Shown here one piece after another: positions 1 to 8,795 of a stretch of 64,000 nucleotides of DNA. The stretch comes from Acidobacteriaceae bacterium (lineage in GTDB: Bacteria; Acidobacteriota; Terriglobia; Terriglobales; Acidobacteriaceae). Location of the stretch: positions 18,075 through 82,074 of the forward strand of contig JASHNS010000004.1 of assembly GCA_030041515.1 (NCBI GenBank), in the 5' to 3' direction. The stretch's first letter is position 1. The number at the start of each line of letters is the position of its first letter. The notes under the pieces are model-generated. The model was not told where the DNA came from, searched no databases, and saw only the letters and a program-made list of their open reading frames with translations. The translations under genes and the position numbers were made by a program.

Positions 1-342
1 CACGCTGAAGTACGAGGTCTGGAAATAGAGCGGGTCGACTTCCTGGAGCTTCACGAACTGGAGGATCTCCATCGTCTCCGAGGACTGCGCCTCCAGCGCC
101 TTCAGCTCGTCGTTGGTCACCTGGACGTACTCGTCCTTGCTCACGGGATAGCCCTTCACCAGCTCGCTGCGCTCCACCACGCGCTCGCAGTGCGGGCAGT
201 AGAGTTGCTGGCGGATGCGCGTGCCGCAGACGGCGTGAATTTGATTGAAGCTGACGTGATGCTCGCGTGCCGCGACGTACAGCCGAATCGGCACCGAGAT
301 CAACCCGAAGGAGATGTAGCCCTTCCACACTGTCGAAGCCAT
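1..342 (-). CDS. ku: Ku DNA-end-binding protein (partial, 3' end outside window)
   Basis: The reverse strand from an ATG at 342 reads 114 codons without a stop to the window edge. It begins MASTVWKGYISFGLISVPIR and continues with LYVAAREHHVSFNQIH, the typical start of bacterial Ku; a CxxC pair (LYCPHCERVVER) follows at about residues 55-58. In the family Ku is a homodimeric ring that binds double-strand break ends and recruits LigD for non-homologous end joining. Only the N-terminal part of the beta-barrel domain is visible, so the core and C-terminal tail cannot be judged. It lies 67 bp downstream of the XerC-like gene on the same strand; whether ligD is beyond the edge cannot be seen. Confidence 0.93.
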   Translation of the reverse strand, partial: MASTVWKGYISFGLISVPIRLYVAAREHHVSFNQIHAVCGTRIRQQLYCPHCERVVERSELVKGYPVSKDEYVQVTNDELKALEAQSSETMEILQFVKLQEVDPLYFQTSYFSV

Positions 343-409
343 ACGGCAAGTGGGATGCAGCTGGTTTGGTGGCTGGTTTTTCGCGTTGTCGATTCGCCGT
401 TGCTTCGCC

Positions 410-1345
410 CTACTTCGCCCGCGGATGCGTCCGGTCGTACACCGCCGCCACCTGGCCCACCGTGAGCTGCGTGTATCGCTGCGTGGTCGAGAGGCGCGCG
501 TGCCCCAGCAGCTCCTGGATCGCGCGCAGGTCCGCGCCCTCCTCCAGCATGTGCGTGCCAAAGGCGTGCCGCAGCGTGTGCGGATGCACGTCCGCCGGAA
601 GCCCGTGCGCCAGCGCGATTTGTTTTACGATTCGGCCAACGCTGCGCGTGGTCAGCCGCCCGTTGCCGCGCAGTCGAGCATTCAGTAACAGTGCCGGTGA
701 CGATTTGCCGGCGGCCTTCAGTTTTGCTTCGCGTCCCGGCAGATACGCGCGAATCGCCTGCGCCGCCGCATCGCCGAGCGGCACCAGACGCTGCTTCTTC
801 CCCTTGCCGCGCACCAGAATCGCCTCATTCGCCCACTGAATGTCCCCGAGATCGATGCCGACCAGCTCCGCGTTGCGGATGCCGCATCCATAGAGCAGCT
901 CGAAGATGGCGCGATCCCGCTCCGGCCAGGCGGCGGTGTCGTCGTCCGCGTTTTCGACCACGCGGTTCATCTCCTCGATGGTCGGCACACGCGGCAGATG
1001 CTTTGGCAGCTTCGGCGTGGAGACCAGCGCCGCCGGGCTCTGCTCCACCACGCCCTGCCGCGCCAGCCATTTGAACCACGAGCGGATGGCCGCCAGCGCG
1101 CGCGCCACCGACGCCTTGCCCAGACCGCGCCCGTACAGCTCGCCGAGATAGGCGCGAATCTGCTGATGCTCGATTCTAGCGATGGCCAGCCGCGTGCCGT
1201 ATTGTTTCGCCAGGAAGTCGGCAAAGCCGCGCAGCTCGCGCGCGTAGGCCCTGACTGTGTGGGGGCTGGCATTGCGCTCGGTGGCGAGCATAGCGAGGAA
1301 CGCTTCCACCTGTCGCGCCGCTTCGGATTTTTGCTTCTCGCTCAT
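410..1345 (-). CDS. xerC: Tyrosine recombinase, XerC-like
   Basis: This 311-residue protein has the length and two-domain build of XerC/XerD. The N-terminal SAM-like domain ([20 protein letters not shown]) binds DNA. The C-terminal catalytic domain carries Arg in [14 protein letters not shown], Lys in [13 protein letters not shown], the HxLRH box in [14 protein letters not shown], and the GH plus nucleophile Tyr in [16 protein letters not shown]. XerC with XerD resolves chromosome dimers at dif. It ends in the canonical THPRAK, with no C-terminal extension, unlike the XerD-like gene upstream. The ATG at 1345 is the natural start. It shares the strand with xerD, 307 bp downstream of it across a repeat-bearing spacer. 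Confidence 0.9.
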   Translation of the reverse strand: MSEKQKSEAARQVEAFLAMLATERNASPHTVRAYARELRGFADFLAKQYGTRLAIARIEHQQIRAYLGELYGRGLGKASVARALAAIRSWFKWLARQGVVEQSPAALVSTPKLPKHLPRVPTIEEMNRVVENADDDTAAWPERDRAIFELLYGCGIRNAELVGIDLGDIQWANEAILVRGKGKKQRLVPLGDAAAQAIRAYLPGREAKLKAAGKSSPALLLNARLRGNGRLTTRSVGRIVKQIALAHGLPADVHPHTLRHAFGTHMLEEGADLRAIQELLGHARLSTTQRYTQLTVGQVAAVYDRTHPRAK

Positions 1346-1393
1346 CGCGCAGTGGCCTTTTGTCCTGTTCCGAAATCGACGAACAACATTCCT

Positions 1394-1459
1394 CAGGGGC
1401 TAAAGCCCCTTCATTTGGGCGCCCTTGCGGCACGACTGAAGTCGTGCCCTGATACAAGG
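1394..1459 (+). repeat. Solitary copy of the palindromic GGGGCT/GGCACGACT repeat
   Basis: It contains the mini-hairpin AGGGGCTAAAGCCCCT, then CGGCACGACTGAAGTCGTGCC, whose arms GGCACGACT and AGTCGTGCC pair over 9 bp, then CTGATACAAGGC. Order, spacing and tail match the units of the array at 62751-63637, so this is one dispersed copy of that family. Confidence 0.85.
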
Positions 1460-1482
1460 CGGGGGGGGTGAGGGTCGTGCCT

Positions 1483-1522
1483 CCCACCCTGTCGCAAAGG
1501 CTGCAACAAGGGTGGGGCACCC
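1483..1522. repeat. GTGGGGCACCC-type palindromic element
   Basis: Arms CCCACCCT (1483-1490) and AGGGTGGG (1509-1516) pair around a loop, followed by GCACCC. Related elements occur at 7166-7207, 18152-18182, 21352-21388 and 63296-63331, all outside coding sequence. Confidence 0.7.
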
Positions 1523-1598
1523 AGGACGCGTGTTCTGATACAAAGCCAAAGGCCCCTCCTGCAGCGGCGCCATGGAAGAAGGATTCATCGCCAACTCG

Positions 1599-1668
1599 CC
1601 AGCAGGCTTTTCGCTGGCCGCCTTTCTGCTGACCGGACTTTCGCTGGCCGGTTCATATCTGGCCGCCG
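1599..1668 (-). repeat. Imperfect ~15-bp tandem repeat (GGCCAGC family) over the xerD stop
   Basis: Read on the minus strand, segments such as CCGGCCAGCGAAAG, CCGGTCAGCAGAAAG and GCGGCCAGCGAAAAG follow one another. The stop of the XerD-like gene lies inside. The protein continues past the usual HHPRA end with KLRSGGQI, and its GGQI end is encoded by this repeat. A second array of the same kind covers the gnd stop. Confidence 0.7.
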
Positions 1669-2588
1669 CTTCGCAGCTTCGCACGCGGATGATGCTCGCG
1701 ATGCACCGCCTTGAGCCGGCCCAGCGCCAGATGCGTGTACACCTGCGTGGTGGCAATGTCCGCGTGGCCCAGCAGCGTCTGTACCGTGCGCAGGTCCGCG
1801 CCGCGCTCCACCATGTGCGTGGCGCAGCTATGCCGCAGCTTGTGCGGGCTGGCGTGCTGGTCGCTCTGCTTCACCAGATGCCACACCCATCCGCGGCTGA
1901 GCGGCTGCCCGCGCGCCGACAAAAACAGCCGGCTCGATGCGCGCCGCTCGAGCGCCGGCCGCCCGTGTTGCAAATACTCCTGCAAAGCCGCGACTGCCGG
2001 CTGCCCCAGCGGCACGATGCGCTCCTTGTCGCCCTTGCCGCGCACCAGCGCGCGACCCGCCTCCAGCGAAAGATCGGCGACGTTGAGTCCGGTGAGTTCG
2101 GAAACCCGCAGCCCCGCCGCATACAGCAGCTCCAGAATGGCGCGATCGCGCAGCGCTACCGCATCGGCCTGGGGATGATCGGCGGCGAGCGCTGCCCGCT
2201 CCAGCATCCCACCCACTTCGCTCACCGCGAGCGATTTCGGCAGCACCTTCCACGTCGCCGGCGATTCGAGATTCAGCGTGGGATCGCGGCGGATGCGCTG
2301 ATCGAGCAGCAGCCATTTGTAGAAACCGCGCAGGCACGAGAGCTTCCGCGCCGCTGAGCGCGACTCGACTCCATGCTTCTTCAGGTGCTCCAGGAAGCCG
2401 GCGACGAGGGCCTGGGTCGCGTCGAGCAGCGTCGCGGGCTGCTCCTCCAGGAACTCCGCAAACTGCAGCAGATCGCGCTGGTACGCCTCGCAGGAAAGCG
2501 GCCGCAGCCCCTTTTCCACCCGCAGATAGGCGAGATACTCGCGGAGAAGCTCCGCATTCCCGCGCTCGGATTGGGCTGGGCGCACCAC
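1653..2588 (-). CDS. xerD: Tyrosine recombinase, XerD-like
   Basis: A 311-residue integrase-family recombinase. The N-terminal domain is LLREYLAYLRVEKGLRPLSC. The catalytic set is complete: Arg in YAAGLRVSELTGLN, Lys in RGKGDKERIVPLG, HxLRH in SPHKLRHSCATHMVERG, and GH plus Tyr in LLGHADIATTQVYTHL. It is paralogous to the next gene, as in XerC/XerD pairs that act together at dif, though such pairs are not usually adjacent. The start is GTG at 2588 (two GTG codons in a row) without a clear ribosome-binding site. The C-terminal KLRSGGQI after the family's usual HHPRA end looks like repeat read-in. It lies 57 bp downstream of the aminopeptidase stop. Which gene is XerC and which XerD is inferred from overall resemblance. 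Confidence 0.85.
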   Translation of the reverse strand: MVRPAQSERGNAELLREYLAYLRVEKGLRPLSCEAYQRDLLQFAEFLEEQPATLLDATQALVAGFLEHLKKHGVESRSAARKLSCLRGFYKWLLLDQRIRRDPTLNLESPATWKVLPKSLAVSEVGGMLERAALAADHPQADAVALRDRAILELLYAAGLRVSELTGLNVADLSLEAGRALVRGKGDKERIVPLGQPAVAALQEYLQHGRPALERRASSRLFLSARGQPLSRGWVWHLVKQSDQHASPHKLRHSCATHMVERGADLRTVQTLLGHADIATTQVYTHLALGRLKAVHREHHPRAKLRSGGQI

Positions 2589-2645
2589 ACTTCGATGATC
2601 GAAGAAGCCGCGCGCCCCGCACAGTACCCAGTCAGGTTCGGGCCG

Positions 2646-5246
2646 CTATTGGCCCGCCGCCCACTTCTCCAGGTTTGGCCCCTGCGCCGAGCGCAGCTGC
2701 ACGCACTGGTCAATCGAGTCCTCCGCGCGCTGCAGGGCATCGCTCGATGCGGGCACCGGATGCGCGGTGAAGAAATCGACTACCTCCTGCTTCTTCTGCT
2801 CGCTGCAAAAGACGCCGGTGGCGCCGACGAGGTAGCCGCCCATCGCCGTAGTGAATTGCTTCTGCACCTCATTCCAGTTCTGCTGGATGAAGTTCCACGC
2901 CACATTGCGCGTCTGGCGCTGGCCGAGCGGGGCCATGAACTCGAAGATCGCGTCCTGATTGCGCACCTTGCCGGAGATGGCATACTCCATGGCGCGGCGC
3001 TCGAGCGCAGGATCGCGAAATTCCGAGAGCAGTCCCAGCGCAGTCTCTTTCATCTGGGGATTGTCCGACGTCTCGTACACGTGCTGCAACTGGTCGAAGT
3101 ACGCTGCGTCGCCGTGAATCGCCGCCAGCGACGCCGCGGTCTGCGCCAGGGTGGGATCGACCGAGCCCGGATTGGTGAAATAGCCCGACGCCATCTGCTT
3201 CGCCTGCGCGATGATGTCGGGATCTTCTCCCTGGAAGCCGAGGACGGCGAAGAGCGTGGCGCGCAGCTCCTTTTGGTTGGGAGTATCCGACGGCGATGGC
3301 GCGCCCAGCTTGTCCCACTCCGGCCTGAAGGTCTTGCGCACCCAGGCGGCCAGCGTCTGGCGCTCCTGCTCGTTGCCGGCGATGCTGTTGGCGATGGTGC
3401 CCAGCGGACTCACGGCCATGCCAATGACCGTCGCGTTCGGATCGTCTTTCACCGCGGCGACTAAATCGAGGTAGTCGCCCACCGACGCCTGATCCGCGTG
3501 CACCTCGGCCCACTCATTGCCGAGCAGGCTGATCCGTTCTGCCGGGGTCAACTGCGTCTCCACATCCGACACCAGGGTGCGATAAACGTCCTCCGGCAGC
3601 GCATATCGGTAGTAGCCCTTGCCCCCCGCATCCGGGAAAAACGGCGACGCGTGCGGAATCGCGAGCGACTGCTGCTCCTCGCTCATTACGTCGCATTTCT
3701 GCTGGTGGTTCGGCTCGCCGAAGCAGACCGGGATCGTCCATTTCTGCCGCACCGCCACCTCGATCGTGGGATTCAAGTAGAACCGTTGCTGGGTGACCTT
3801 CACCGTCCCATTCACCGGCTCGCCAAAGGTGAGCATGGGCACGCCGGGCTCGGCGATGAAGCTTTCGAGGATCTTGTCTACCGGGAGGTGGCTGGCCGCG
3901 GCCTGCGCGTTCCAGAAGTCCTCAGCAGTGGCATTGCCGAAGAGGTGCGCCTCGAGATAGTTGTGCACGCCCTTGCGGAAGACCTCGGGCGTCTCATAAT
4001 TCTCGGTCATCGAGAGCACCGCGGCGGCCTTGCCGTAGCTGATGGCGTCGAACATCTGGTTGATCTGGTCCGGTGTGTTGGCCTCGGCGCGGATGGGCCG
4101 CGTGATCTTCTGCGCATCGTAGTTCAACGATCCGTTCAGCCCGAAGAATCCGCCGCCGACGGCGCCCTGCTCCAGATGCCACTCCGGTTTCCACGCGCCG
4201 GCCGCCTTGGTCTCCATCCAGGTGGCAAAGCCCTCGTTCAGCCAGATATTGTTCCACCACTGCATGGTGACCATATCGCCGAACCACTGGTGCGCCATCT
4301 CATGGGCCACGTCGATGGCGACGTTCTGCTCCTCGCCCAGCGTTGCAGTCTTTGGATTCACCAGCAGCGCTGTCTCGCGGAATGTGATCGCGCCGAAATT
4401 CTCCATGGCGCCGGCTTCGAAGTCGGGAATGCCGATCAGATCCAGCTTGGGCATCGGGTATTTGATCCCGAAATACTGGTTGTAATAATGCAGGAAAAAC
4501 TCAGCTCCGGACAGCGCGAAGTGCTCATACTGCGCGTTGCCCGGCGTGGCGCACACACGAATCGGCGTGCCGTCGCTCTGCCCGGAAATGCAGTCGAAAT
4601 TCCCGACCAGGAAGGCGACCAGGTACGTCGACATCTTTGGCGTGGTCGCAAACTGCACAGTGTGCTGGTCCGGGCCAGGTCCCGGCGTGTCGGAGATCGC
4701 ATTCGTGTTCGAGATCGCCATGTCGCCCTTCGGCGCCACCAGCGTCACGCTGAACGTCGCCTTGAAGGCCGGCTCATCGAAGCTGGGGAAGGCGCGGCGC
4801 GCGTCAGTGGATTCGAACTGCGTCACCGCCAACCGCTGCGTCGGCGTCTTCGACAGATAAAAGCCGCGCAGTTTGTCGTTGAGGATGCCGCTGTAGTCGA
4901 TGTGCAGCGTGAGCGGGCCGGCGGGCAGCGGGTTATCGAAATGGAGGGTCGCCTGCTGATTCGCGGGATCTTCGGTGACGGTTGCCGGCATCTCCTGCCC
5001 ATTCACAGTTGCCGTGACTTTGCTGAATTTGATCTCGAGCGCGTTCAGCGTGATTTCGTTCGCGGGCTGCTGCATCTGCACGTCGATCGACTCCACGCCT
5101 GTGAAGGTCGCGCTGTTCAGGTCGGGCGTCAGCTGCAGCGTGTAGTGCTCAGGCACCACGGTTTGCGGAAGCCGCTGGCCCCACGCGCCAGAGGCGAGAA
5201 CCACAAAAAGGCAGGGAACGACGCGGCGGAGTCCGAAAGAGTTCAT
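2646..5246 (-). CDS. M1-family zinc aminopeptidase, secreted
   Basis: An 866-residue gluzincin of the PepN/aminopeptidase N family, which removes N-terminal amino acids from peptides. The substrate-binding GAMENFG loop precedes HEMAHQWFGD (HExxH, about residue 312) and the second glutamate in NEGFATWME; a later SYGKAAAVL carries the conserved Tyr. The start at 5246 (MNSFGLRRVVPCLFVVLASG) gives a clean signal peptide ending GAWGQ, so the enzyme is probably periplasmic or exported. A further in-frame start 47 codons upstream exists but would bury the signal peptide. The C-terminal half is the helical ERAP1-C-like domain. It lies between glk and xerD on the same strand, with a GATCA-type repeat separating it from glk. 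Confidence 0.92.
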   Translation of the reverse strand: MNSFGLRRVVPCLFVVLASGAWGQRLPQTVVPEHYTLQLTPDLNSATFTGVESIDVQMQQPANEITLNALEIKFSKVTATVNGQEMPATVTEDPANQQATLHFDNPLPAGPLTLHIDYSGILNDKLRGFYLSKTPTQRLAVTQFESTDARRAFPSFDEPAFKATFSVTLVAPKGDMAISNTNAISDTPGPGPDQHTVQFATTPKMSTYLVAFLVGNFDCISGQSDGTPIRVCATPGNAQYEHFALSGAEFFLHYYNQYFGIKYPMPKLDLIGIPDFEAGAMENFGAITFRETALLVNPKTATLGEEQNVAIDVAHEMAHQWFGDMVTMQWWNNIWLNEGFATWMETKAAGAWKPEWHLEQGAVGGGFFGLNGSLNYDAQKITRPIRAEANTPDQINQMFDAISYGKAAAVLSMTENYETPEVFRKGVHNYLEAHLFGNATAEDFWNAQAAASHLPVDKILESFIAEPGVPMLTFGEPVNGTVKVTQQRFYLNPTIEVAVRQKWTIPVCFGEPNHQQKCDVMSEEQQSLAIPHASPFFPDAGGKGYYRYALPEDVYRTLVSDVETQLTPAERISLLGNEWAEVHADQASVGDYLDLVAAVKDDPNATVIGMAVSPLGTIANSIAGNEQERQTLAAWVRKTFRPEWDKLGAPSPSDTPNQKELRATLFAVLGFQGEDPDIIAQAKQMASGYFTNPGSVDPTLAQTAASLAAIHGDAAYFDQLQHVYETSDNPQMKETALGLLSEFRDPALERRAMEYAISGKVRNQDAIFEFMAPLGQRQTRNVAWNFIQQNWNEVQKQFTTAMGGYLVGATGVFCSEQKKQEVVDFFTAHPVPASSDALQRAEDSIDQCVQLRSAQGPNLEKWAAGQ

Positions 5247-5288
5247 GCGGAACCTCGGGGATGACAATGTCAACTGATAACAATAGCA

Positions 5289-5328
5289 GGGGCAGCCGAT
5301 CACTGATCGCTGACTGCTGATCACTGCT
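5289..5328 (-). repeat. GATCAGTGA-family degenerate repeat right after the glk stop
   Basis: On the minus strand the glk TAG stop (5331-5329) is followed directly by AGCAGTGATCAGCAGTCAGC and then GATCAGTGATCGG. The same 15 bases, TAGAGCAGTGATCAG, occur at the end of pstA (21411-21397). Seven such elements lie in this window, all at gene ends. Confidence 0.75.
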
Positions 5329-6351
5329 CTATCGGGATGCCGCTCGGACAGACTTCCCGCTGATCTCCGCGGCGCGCGCTTCGGCAAACGCCGCTGCGCC
5401 CATCAGCGCGCACCGGCTTTCCAGAATAATGTGCACCGGGGTCTGCACCAACAGCTCGGCCAGGCGTCCCTTGTCGGTAAAGGCGCGCATAAACGCGCCG
5501 CCCTTCATCGTCTTCACGATCTTGGGCGCGATGCCGCCGCCCAGATACATCCCGCCGGTCGCGAGCACCTTCAGCACCATGTTGCCCGATTCGGCTCCAT
5601 AGGCTGCGGCGAACATCTCCAGCGTTTTCGCGCATAGCTCGCTGCCGCCGTGCTCGCCCACTTCGCCGATGACGGCGTTCGGATCTTCTTCCGCCATGCG
5701 CGCCTGCAGCCAGGCCGGCTCCGCCATGCCCTTCACGTCGCGCAAAAACCGGTAGATGTTCGTCACGCCCTGCCCGGAGACGACGCGCTCCCAGCTCACC
5801 CGGCCGCCCAGCTTCTTCATCAGATACGCCAGCAGCTCCACTTCCAGTTCGCTGCGCGCGGCAAAATCGCAGTGGCCGCCCTCCGACGCCATCGGCATAT
5901 GCGACTTGCCGTTCCACACCAGCACGCCCTCGCCCAGGCCGGTCCCGGCACTGACCAATGCGCGATTTCCTACCGCCGCCGGATCGCCCTCGTTCAGCGT
6001 GAGAATCTGCTCCGGCTTCAACTCCGGAATTCCGTATCCGTTCGCCTCGAGATCGTTGATGAGGAAGAGGTGCTGAATGCCGAGCGACGTGGAAAGCTCG
6101 CGGCTGTCGAGCACCCACGGCAGATTTGTCAGCCGCAACCGCCCGCCGCGCACCGGCCCCGGCACGCCGAAGCACGCGGCCGTAATCTCCGGCGCTTCGC
6201 TCTCCAGCAAAAATCGCCGGACGATTTCTTCGAGGCCCGCAAATTCCTGCGCCGGGAAGCGCTCTTCGCGAATGTGGACCAGCTGACCGCGCTCGAATCC
6301 ATACAACGCCAGCTCCACCTTGGTGCCGCCCACGTCCCCGGCCAGAATCAT
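5329..6351 (-). CDS. glk: Glucokinase (Glk family)
   Basis: A 340-residue ATP-dependent glucokinase that phosphorylates glucose to glucose-6-phosphate in the cytoplasm. The N-terminal phosphate-binding loop is MILAGDVGGTKVELALYGF; FGVPGPV, the catalytic Asp in LINDLEANGYGI, and the second glycine-rich loop GTGLGEGVLVWNG follow in family order. Its ATG overlaps the pgl stop by 4 bp (ATGA), so it is translationally coupled as the last gene of the pentose phosphate operon, where it supplies substrate for Zwf. It resembles PF02685 glucokinases rather than ROK kinases because no ROK cysteine cluster is seen. Confidence 0.92.
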   Translation of the reverse strand: MILAGDVGGTKVELALYGFERGQLVHIREERFPAQEFAGLEEIVRRFLLESEAPEITAACFGVPGPVRGGRLRLTNLPWVLDSRELSTSLGIQHLFLINDLEANGYGIPELKPEQILTLNEGDPAAVGNRALVSAGTGLGEGVLVWNGKSHMPMASEGGHCDFAARSELEVELLAYLMKKLGGRVSWERVVSGQGVTNIYRFLRDVKGMAEPAWLQARMAEEDPNAVIGEVGEHGGSELCAKTLEMFAAAYGAESGNMVLKVLATGGMYLGGGIAPKIVKTMKGGAFMRAFTDKGRLAELLVQTPVHIILESRCALMGAAAFAEARAAEISGKSVRAASR

Positions 6352-7151
6352 CGTTCGATCTCCAGAAAGCCGCTACCCTGCTGGTTCACCGGGGGCAAAT
6401 TCGCCGCCGCGGTCCTGTCCAGCAAGAATAGCAGCCGCCCGTTCCGCGGCTGGATCAGCTGCGAGGGCAGGGTCTCCGGCTCGTAAGGACCCTGGAGGAC
6501 GCGGCCCAGCGGATCAGCTTTGTCCGCGCCGTCGATCAGGAAAAATACGTCGCGCGCCGCGTTGATCACCGGCCAGGTCAGCGTGACGCGGTGGCTCTGC
6601 TTCTGCTGCGGCACCTCGTTCGCGACAGCAATCCGCCCCATCGAGTGCAGCGCCTCAGTATGCGGGAACAGCGACGCCGTATGCCCGTCCGGCCCCATGC
6701 CCAAATGCACCACGTCGAAGATGGGAACCTCCGCTCCCTCGAGGCGAAAGTGCCCGCGAATGGCGGACTCATACCGGTCGGCCGCTTCCTCGGGCGCGAG
6801 TTCGCCCTCAATGCGGATGACGCGCTCCGCCGCCAGCGGTACCCGCTGGAGCAAAAGCTCGCGCGCCGCGCCGTAATTGCTGTCAGGATTGTCCGGCGGC
6901 ACGCACCGCTCGTCGACCCAAAACAACCACAGCCGATCCCAGGCGATGGCGCCGCGGTACGGCCCGTGGGGATCGGCGAGCAGCGAGAAGACCAGCTTCG
7001 GGCTGTTGCCGCCGGAAAGCGCAATGCGCGCCACGCCGCGCGCCGCCACGGCCGACTGAATTTCCTGGACGAAATGTTCCGCGACGGCGCGGTTCAGAGC
7101 ATCGCGGTCATCGAAAACGCGGTATTCAGCACGAATCGTTCTCGTCATCAT
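6348..7151 (-). CDS. pgl: 6-phosphogluconolactonase
   Basis: About 267 residues of the DevB/Pgl family, which hydrolyses 6-phosphogluconolactone to 6-phosphogluconate. Motifs include ALSGGNSPKLVFSLL, the DERCVP box with PPDNPDSNYG, and HLGMGPDGHTASLFPHT. A longer reading begins with GTG at 7175 inside a palindromic element. Two consecutive ATG codons at 7151 and 7148 preceded by GGGCGGAG are more likely, and the first is used here. It is coupled to glk by a 4-bp overlap and lies 63 bp downstream of zwf, the preceding pathway step. Confidence 0.92.
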   Translation of the reverse strand: MMTRTIRAEYRVFDDRDALNRAVAEHFVQEIQSAVAARGVARIALSGGNSPKLVFSLLADPHGPYRGAIAWDRLWLFWVDERCVPPDNPDSNYGAARELLLQRVPLAAERVIRIEGELAPEEAADRYESAIRGHFRLEGAEVPIFDVVHLGMGPDGHTASLFPHTEALHSMGRIAVANEVPQQKQSHRVTLTWPVINAARDVFFLIDGADKADPLGRVLQGPYEPETLPSQLIQPRNGRLLFLLDRTAAANLPPVNQQGSGFLEIER

Positions 7152-7165
7152 CTCCGCCCTGTCTG

Positions 7166-7207
7166 GGTGCCCCACTCTTCTCGTCCTGATTTTGGACGAC
7201 AGGGTGG
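7166..7207. repeat. GGGTGCCCCAC palindromic element between zwf and pgl
   Basis: GGGTGCCCCAC is followed by an inner inverted pair (GTCCTGATTTTGGAC) and GGGTGGGG. The outer CCCCAC and GTGGGG pair. It belongs to the palindrome family seen at 1483, 18152, 21352 and 63296. Confidence 0.6.
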
Positions 7208-7214
7208 GGAAGAT

Positions 7215-8771
7215 CTACGATTTTGTCACCGCCGAGTGCCAGCGAATCCCGTCGCGCCCGATGAGCTCGTCGCCACACTCCGGGCCCCAGCTCCCCGCCT
7301 CGTAATTCGGAAACGTCTGCGGAAATTTCTTCGCCCACGCATCGATCACCGGCGTAAACAGCGCCCATGTGGTCTCCACGCCGTCGCGGTGCGCAAACAG
7401 CGTCGCATCGCCCAGCATCGCATCCAGCAGAAGCCTCTCGTATCCATTGGCAGACGATGCGCCAAAGGCCTGCGCGTAGCCGAAATCCATCACCACCGGG
7501 CACACCGCCATCTGCGGCCCGGGCACCTTTGCGCCAAAGCGCAGCGAAATGCCTTCGTCCGGCTGAATCCGCATCGTGAGCAGGTTTGGCTGAATTTCTG
7601 CGCACCCCCCGTGCGTGTGCCCCTCAAACAGTAACATCGGCGGTTGCTTAAACTGGATGGTAATCTCCGTTACGCGACCCGCCAGCCGCTTCCCGGCGCG
7701 CAGGAAGAACGGAACGCCCGCCCAGCGCCAGTTCTCGATCTCCAGGCGCAGCGCCGCATAGGTTTCCGTCTGCGACTGCGGATCCACACGCTCCTCTTCG
7801 CGGTATCCCTTCACCTTTTTTCCGTCGACGATGCCTGGTCCATACTGCCCGCGCACGCAATCGAAGATATTGAGCGGCTTGATGGAGCTCCACACTTTGA
7901 GTTTTTCGCGCCGTACCGCCTCCGCGGCAAAGCTCGCCGGCGGCTCCATCGCGATGAACGACAGCAATTCCATCATGTGGTTCTGCACCACGTCCCGGAG
8001 CGCCCCGGCTTTCTCGTAAAACGGCCCGCGGCCCTCGATCCCGATGCTCTCCGCCGCCGTGATCTGCACGTGATCGATGAAATTCCGGTTCCAGATCGGC
8101 TCGAAAATCCCATTGGCAAAGCGGAAGACCAGCACATTCTGCACCGTCTCTTTGCCAAGATAATGGTCGATGCGGAAAATCTGGCTCTCGCTGAAGACCG
8201 TATTCACATCGTCGTTCAGCTCCCGCGCGCTTTCCAGATCGTGCCCGAAGGGCTTTTCGATAATGACGTGCACGCGGCCCACTTCCGGCTTCGCCATGCC
8301 GTGCGCGCCCAGCCGGTGCACGATGTCCGCGAAGTATTCCGGCGCCGTAGCCAGGTAAAACAGCCGATTGCCCCGCGTGCCGGAATCGCGGTCGTACTGC
8401 TCCAGCAGTTTCTTCAGGCCCGTGTAGCCATTGTCGTCGTCGAAATTCATCGCGTGGTAGCCGATCTTTTCGACGAACTCGTCCAGTTTCTCCTCGCCTT
8501 CTTTCACACCCCCGAACTCGAGAATCCCCTGACGCATGTCCTCGGCAAAACTCCTGCCCAGATCGCGGCGCGCCACGCCCACAATACGGAACTGCTGCGG
8601 TAACAATCCACCCTGCTCCAGATGGAAGAGCGCCGGCAGCAGCTTGCGCTTCGTCAGGTCGCCGGAAGCGCCGAAGATCACCACCACCGTCGGCTCGGGA
8701 ATCCTCTCCTGCACCTGCGCCGTCGCCTGCTTCACGGCCTCCGGCGAAATTCTCACCTCTGTCGTCGCCAT
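7215..8771 (-). CDS. zwf: Glucose-6-phosphate 1-dehydrogenase
   Basis: A 518-residue enzyme that oxidises glucose-6-phosphate to 6-phosphogluconolactone with NAD(P)+. The N-terminal coenzyme fold is VVVIFGASGDLTKRKLLPAL; the active-site signature RIDHYLGKETVQN has the catalytic His, and FRFANGIFEPIWNR follows. The length is normal for the family (about 480-520). The start ATG at 8771 has a strong GGAGGAAGCA ribosome-binding site. It sits between gnd and pgl in the pentose phosphate operon, separated from gnd by a 56-bp spacer that contains a tandem repeat. Confidence 0.95.
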   Translation of the reverse strand: MATTEVRISPEAVKQATAQVQERIPEPTVVVIFGASGDLTKRKLLPALFHLEQGGLLPQQFRIVGVARRDLGRSFAEDMRQGILEFGGVKEGEEKLDEFVEKIGYHAMNFDDDNGYTGLKKLLEQYDRDSGTRGNRLFYLATAPEYFADIVHRLGAHGMAKPEVGRVHVIIEKPFGHDLESARELNDDVNTVFSESQIFRIDHYLGKETVQNVLVFRFANGIFEPIWNRNFIDHVQITAAESIGIEGRGPFYEKAGALRDVVQNHMMELLSFIAMEPPASFAAEAVRREKLKVWSSIKPLNIFDCVRGQYGPGIVDGKKVKGYREEERVDPQSQTETYAALRLEIENWRWAGVPFFLRAGKRLAGRVTEITIQFKQPPMLLFEGHTHGGCAEIQPNLLTMRIQPDEGISLRFGAKVPGPQMAVCPVVMDFGYAQAFGASSANGYERLLLDAMLGDATLFAHRDGVETTWALFTPVIDAWAKKFPQTFPNYEAGSWGPECGDELIGRDGIRWHSAVTKS

Positions 8772-8795
8772 TGCTTCCTCCGCTAACCATGTTTG

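Larger units (their letters stand above)
1346..1652. other. Intergenic spacer between the two xer genes, no gene seen
   Basis: About 300 bp without a credible coding sequence. It holds one solitary copy of the palindromic repeat family that forms the array near 63 kb, a GTGGGGCACCC-type palindrome, and part of the tandem GGCCAGC repeat that runs over the xerD stop codon. Confidence 0.8.

Noticed and set aside
1346..1652. dif site near the xer genes
   Set aside because: The palindromes present belong to dispersed repeat families; no 28-bp dif-like sequence with two 11-bp arms and a 6-bp centre was recognised.
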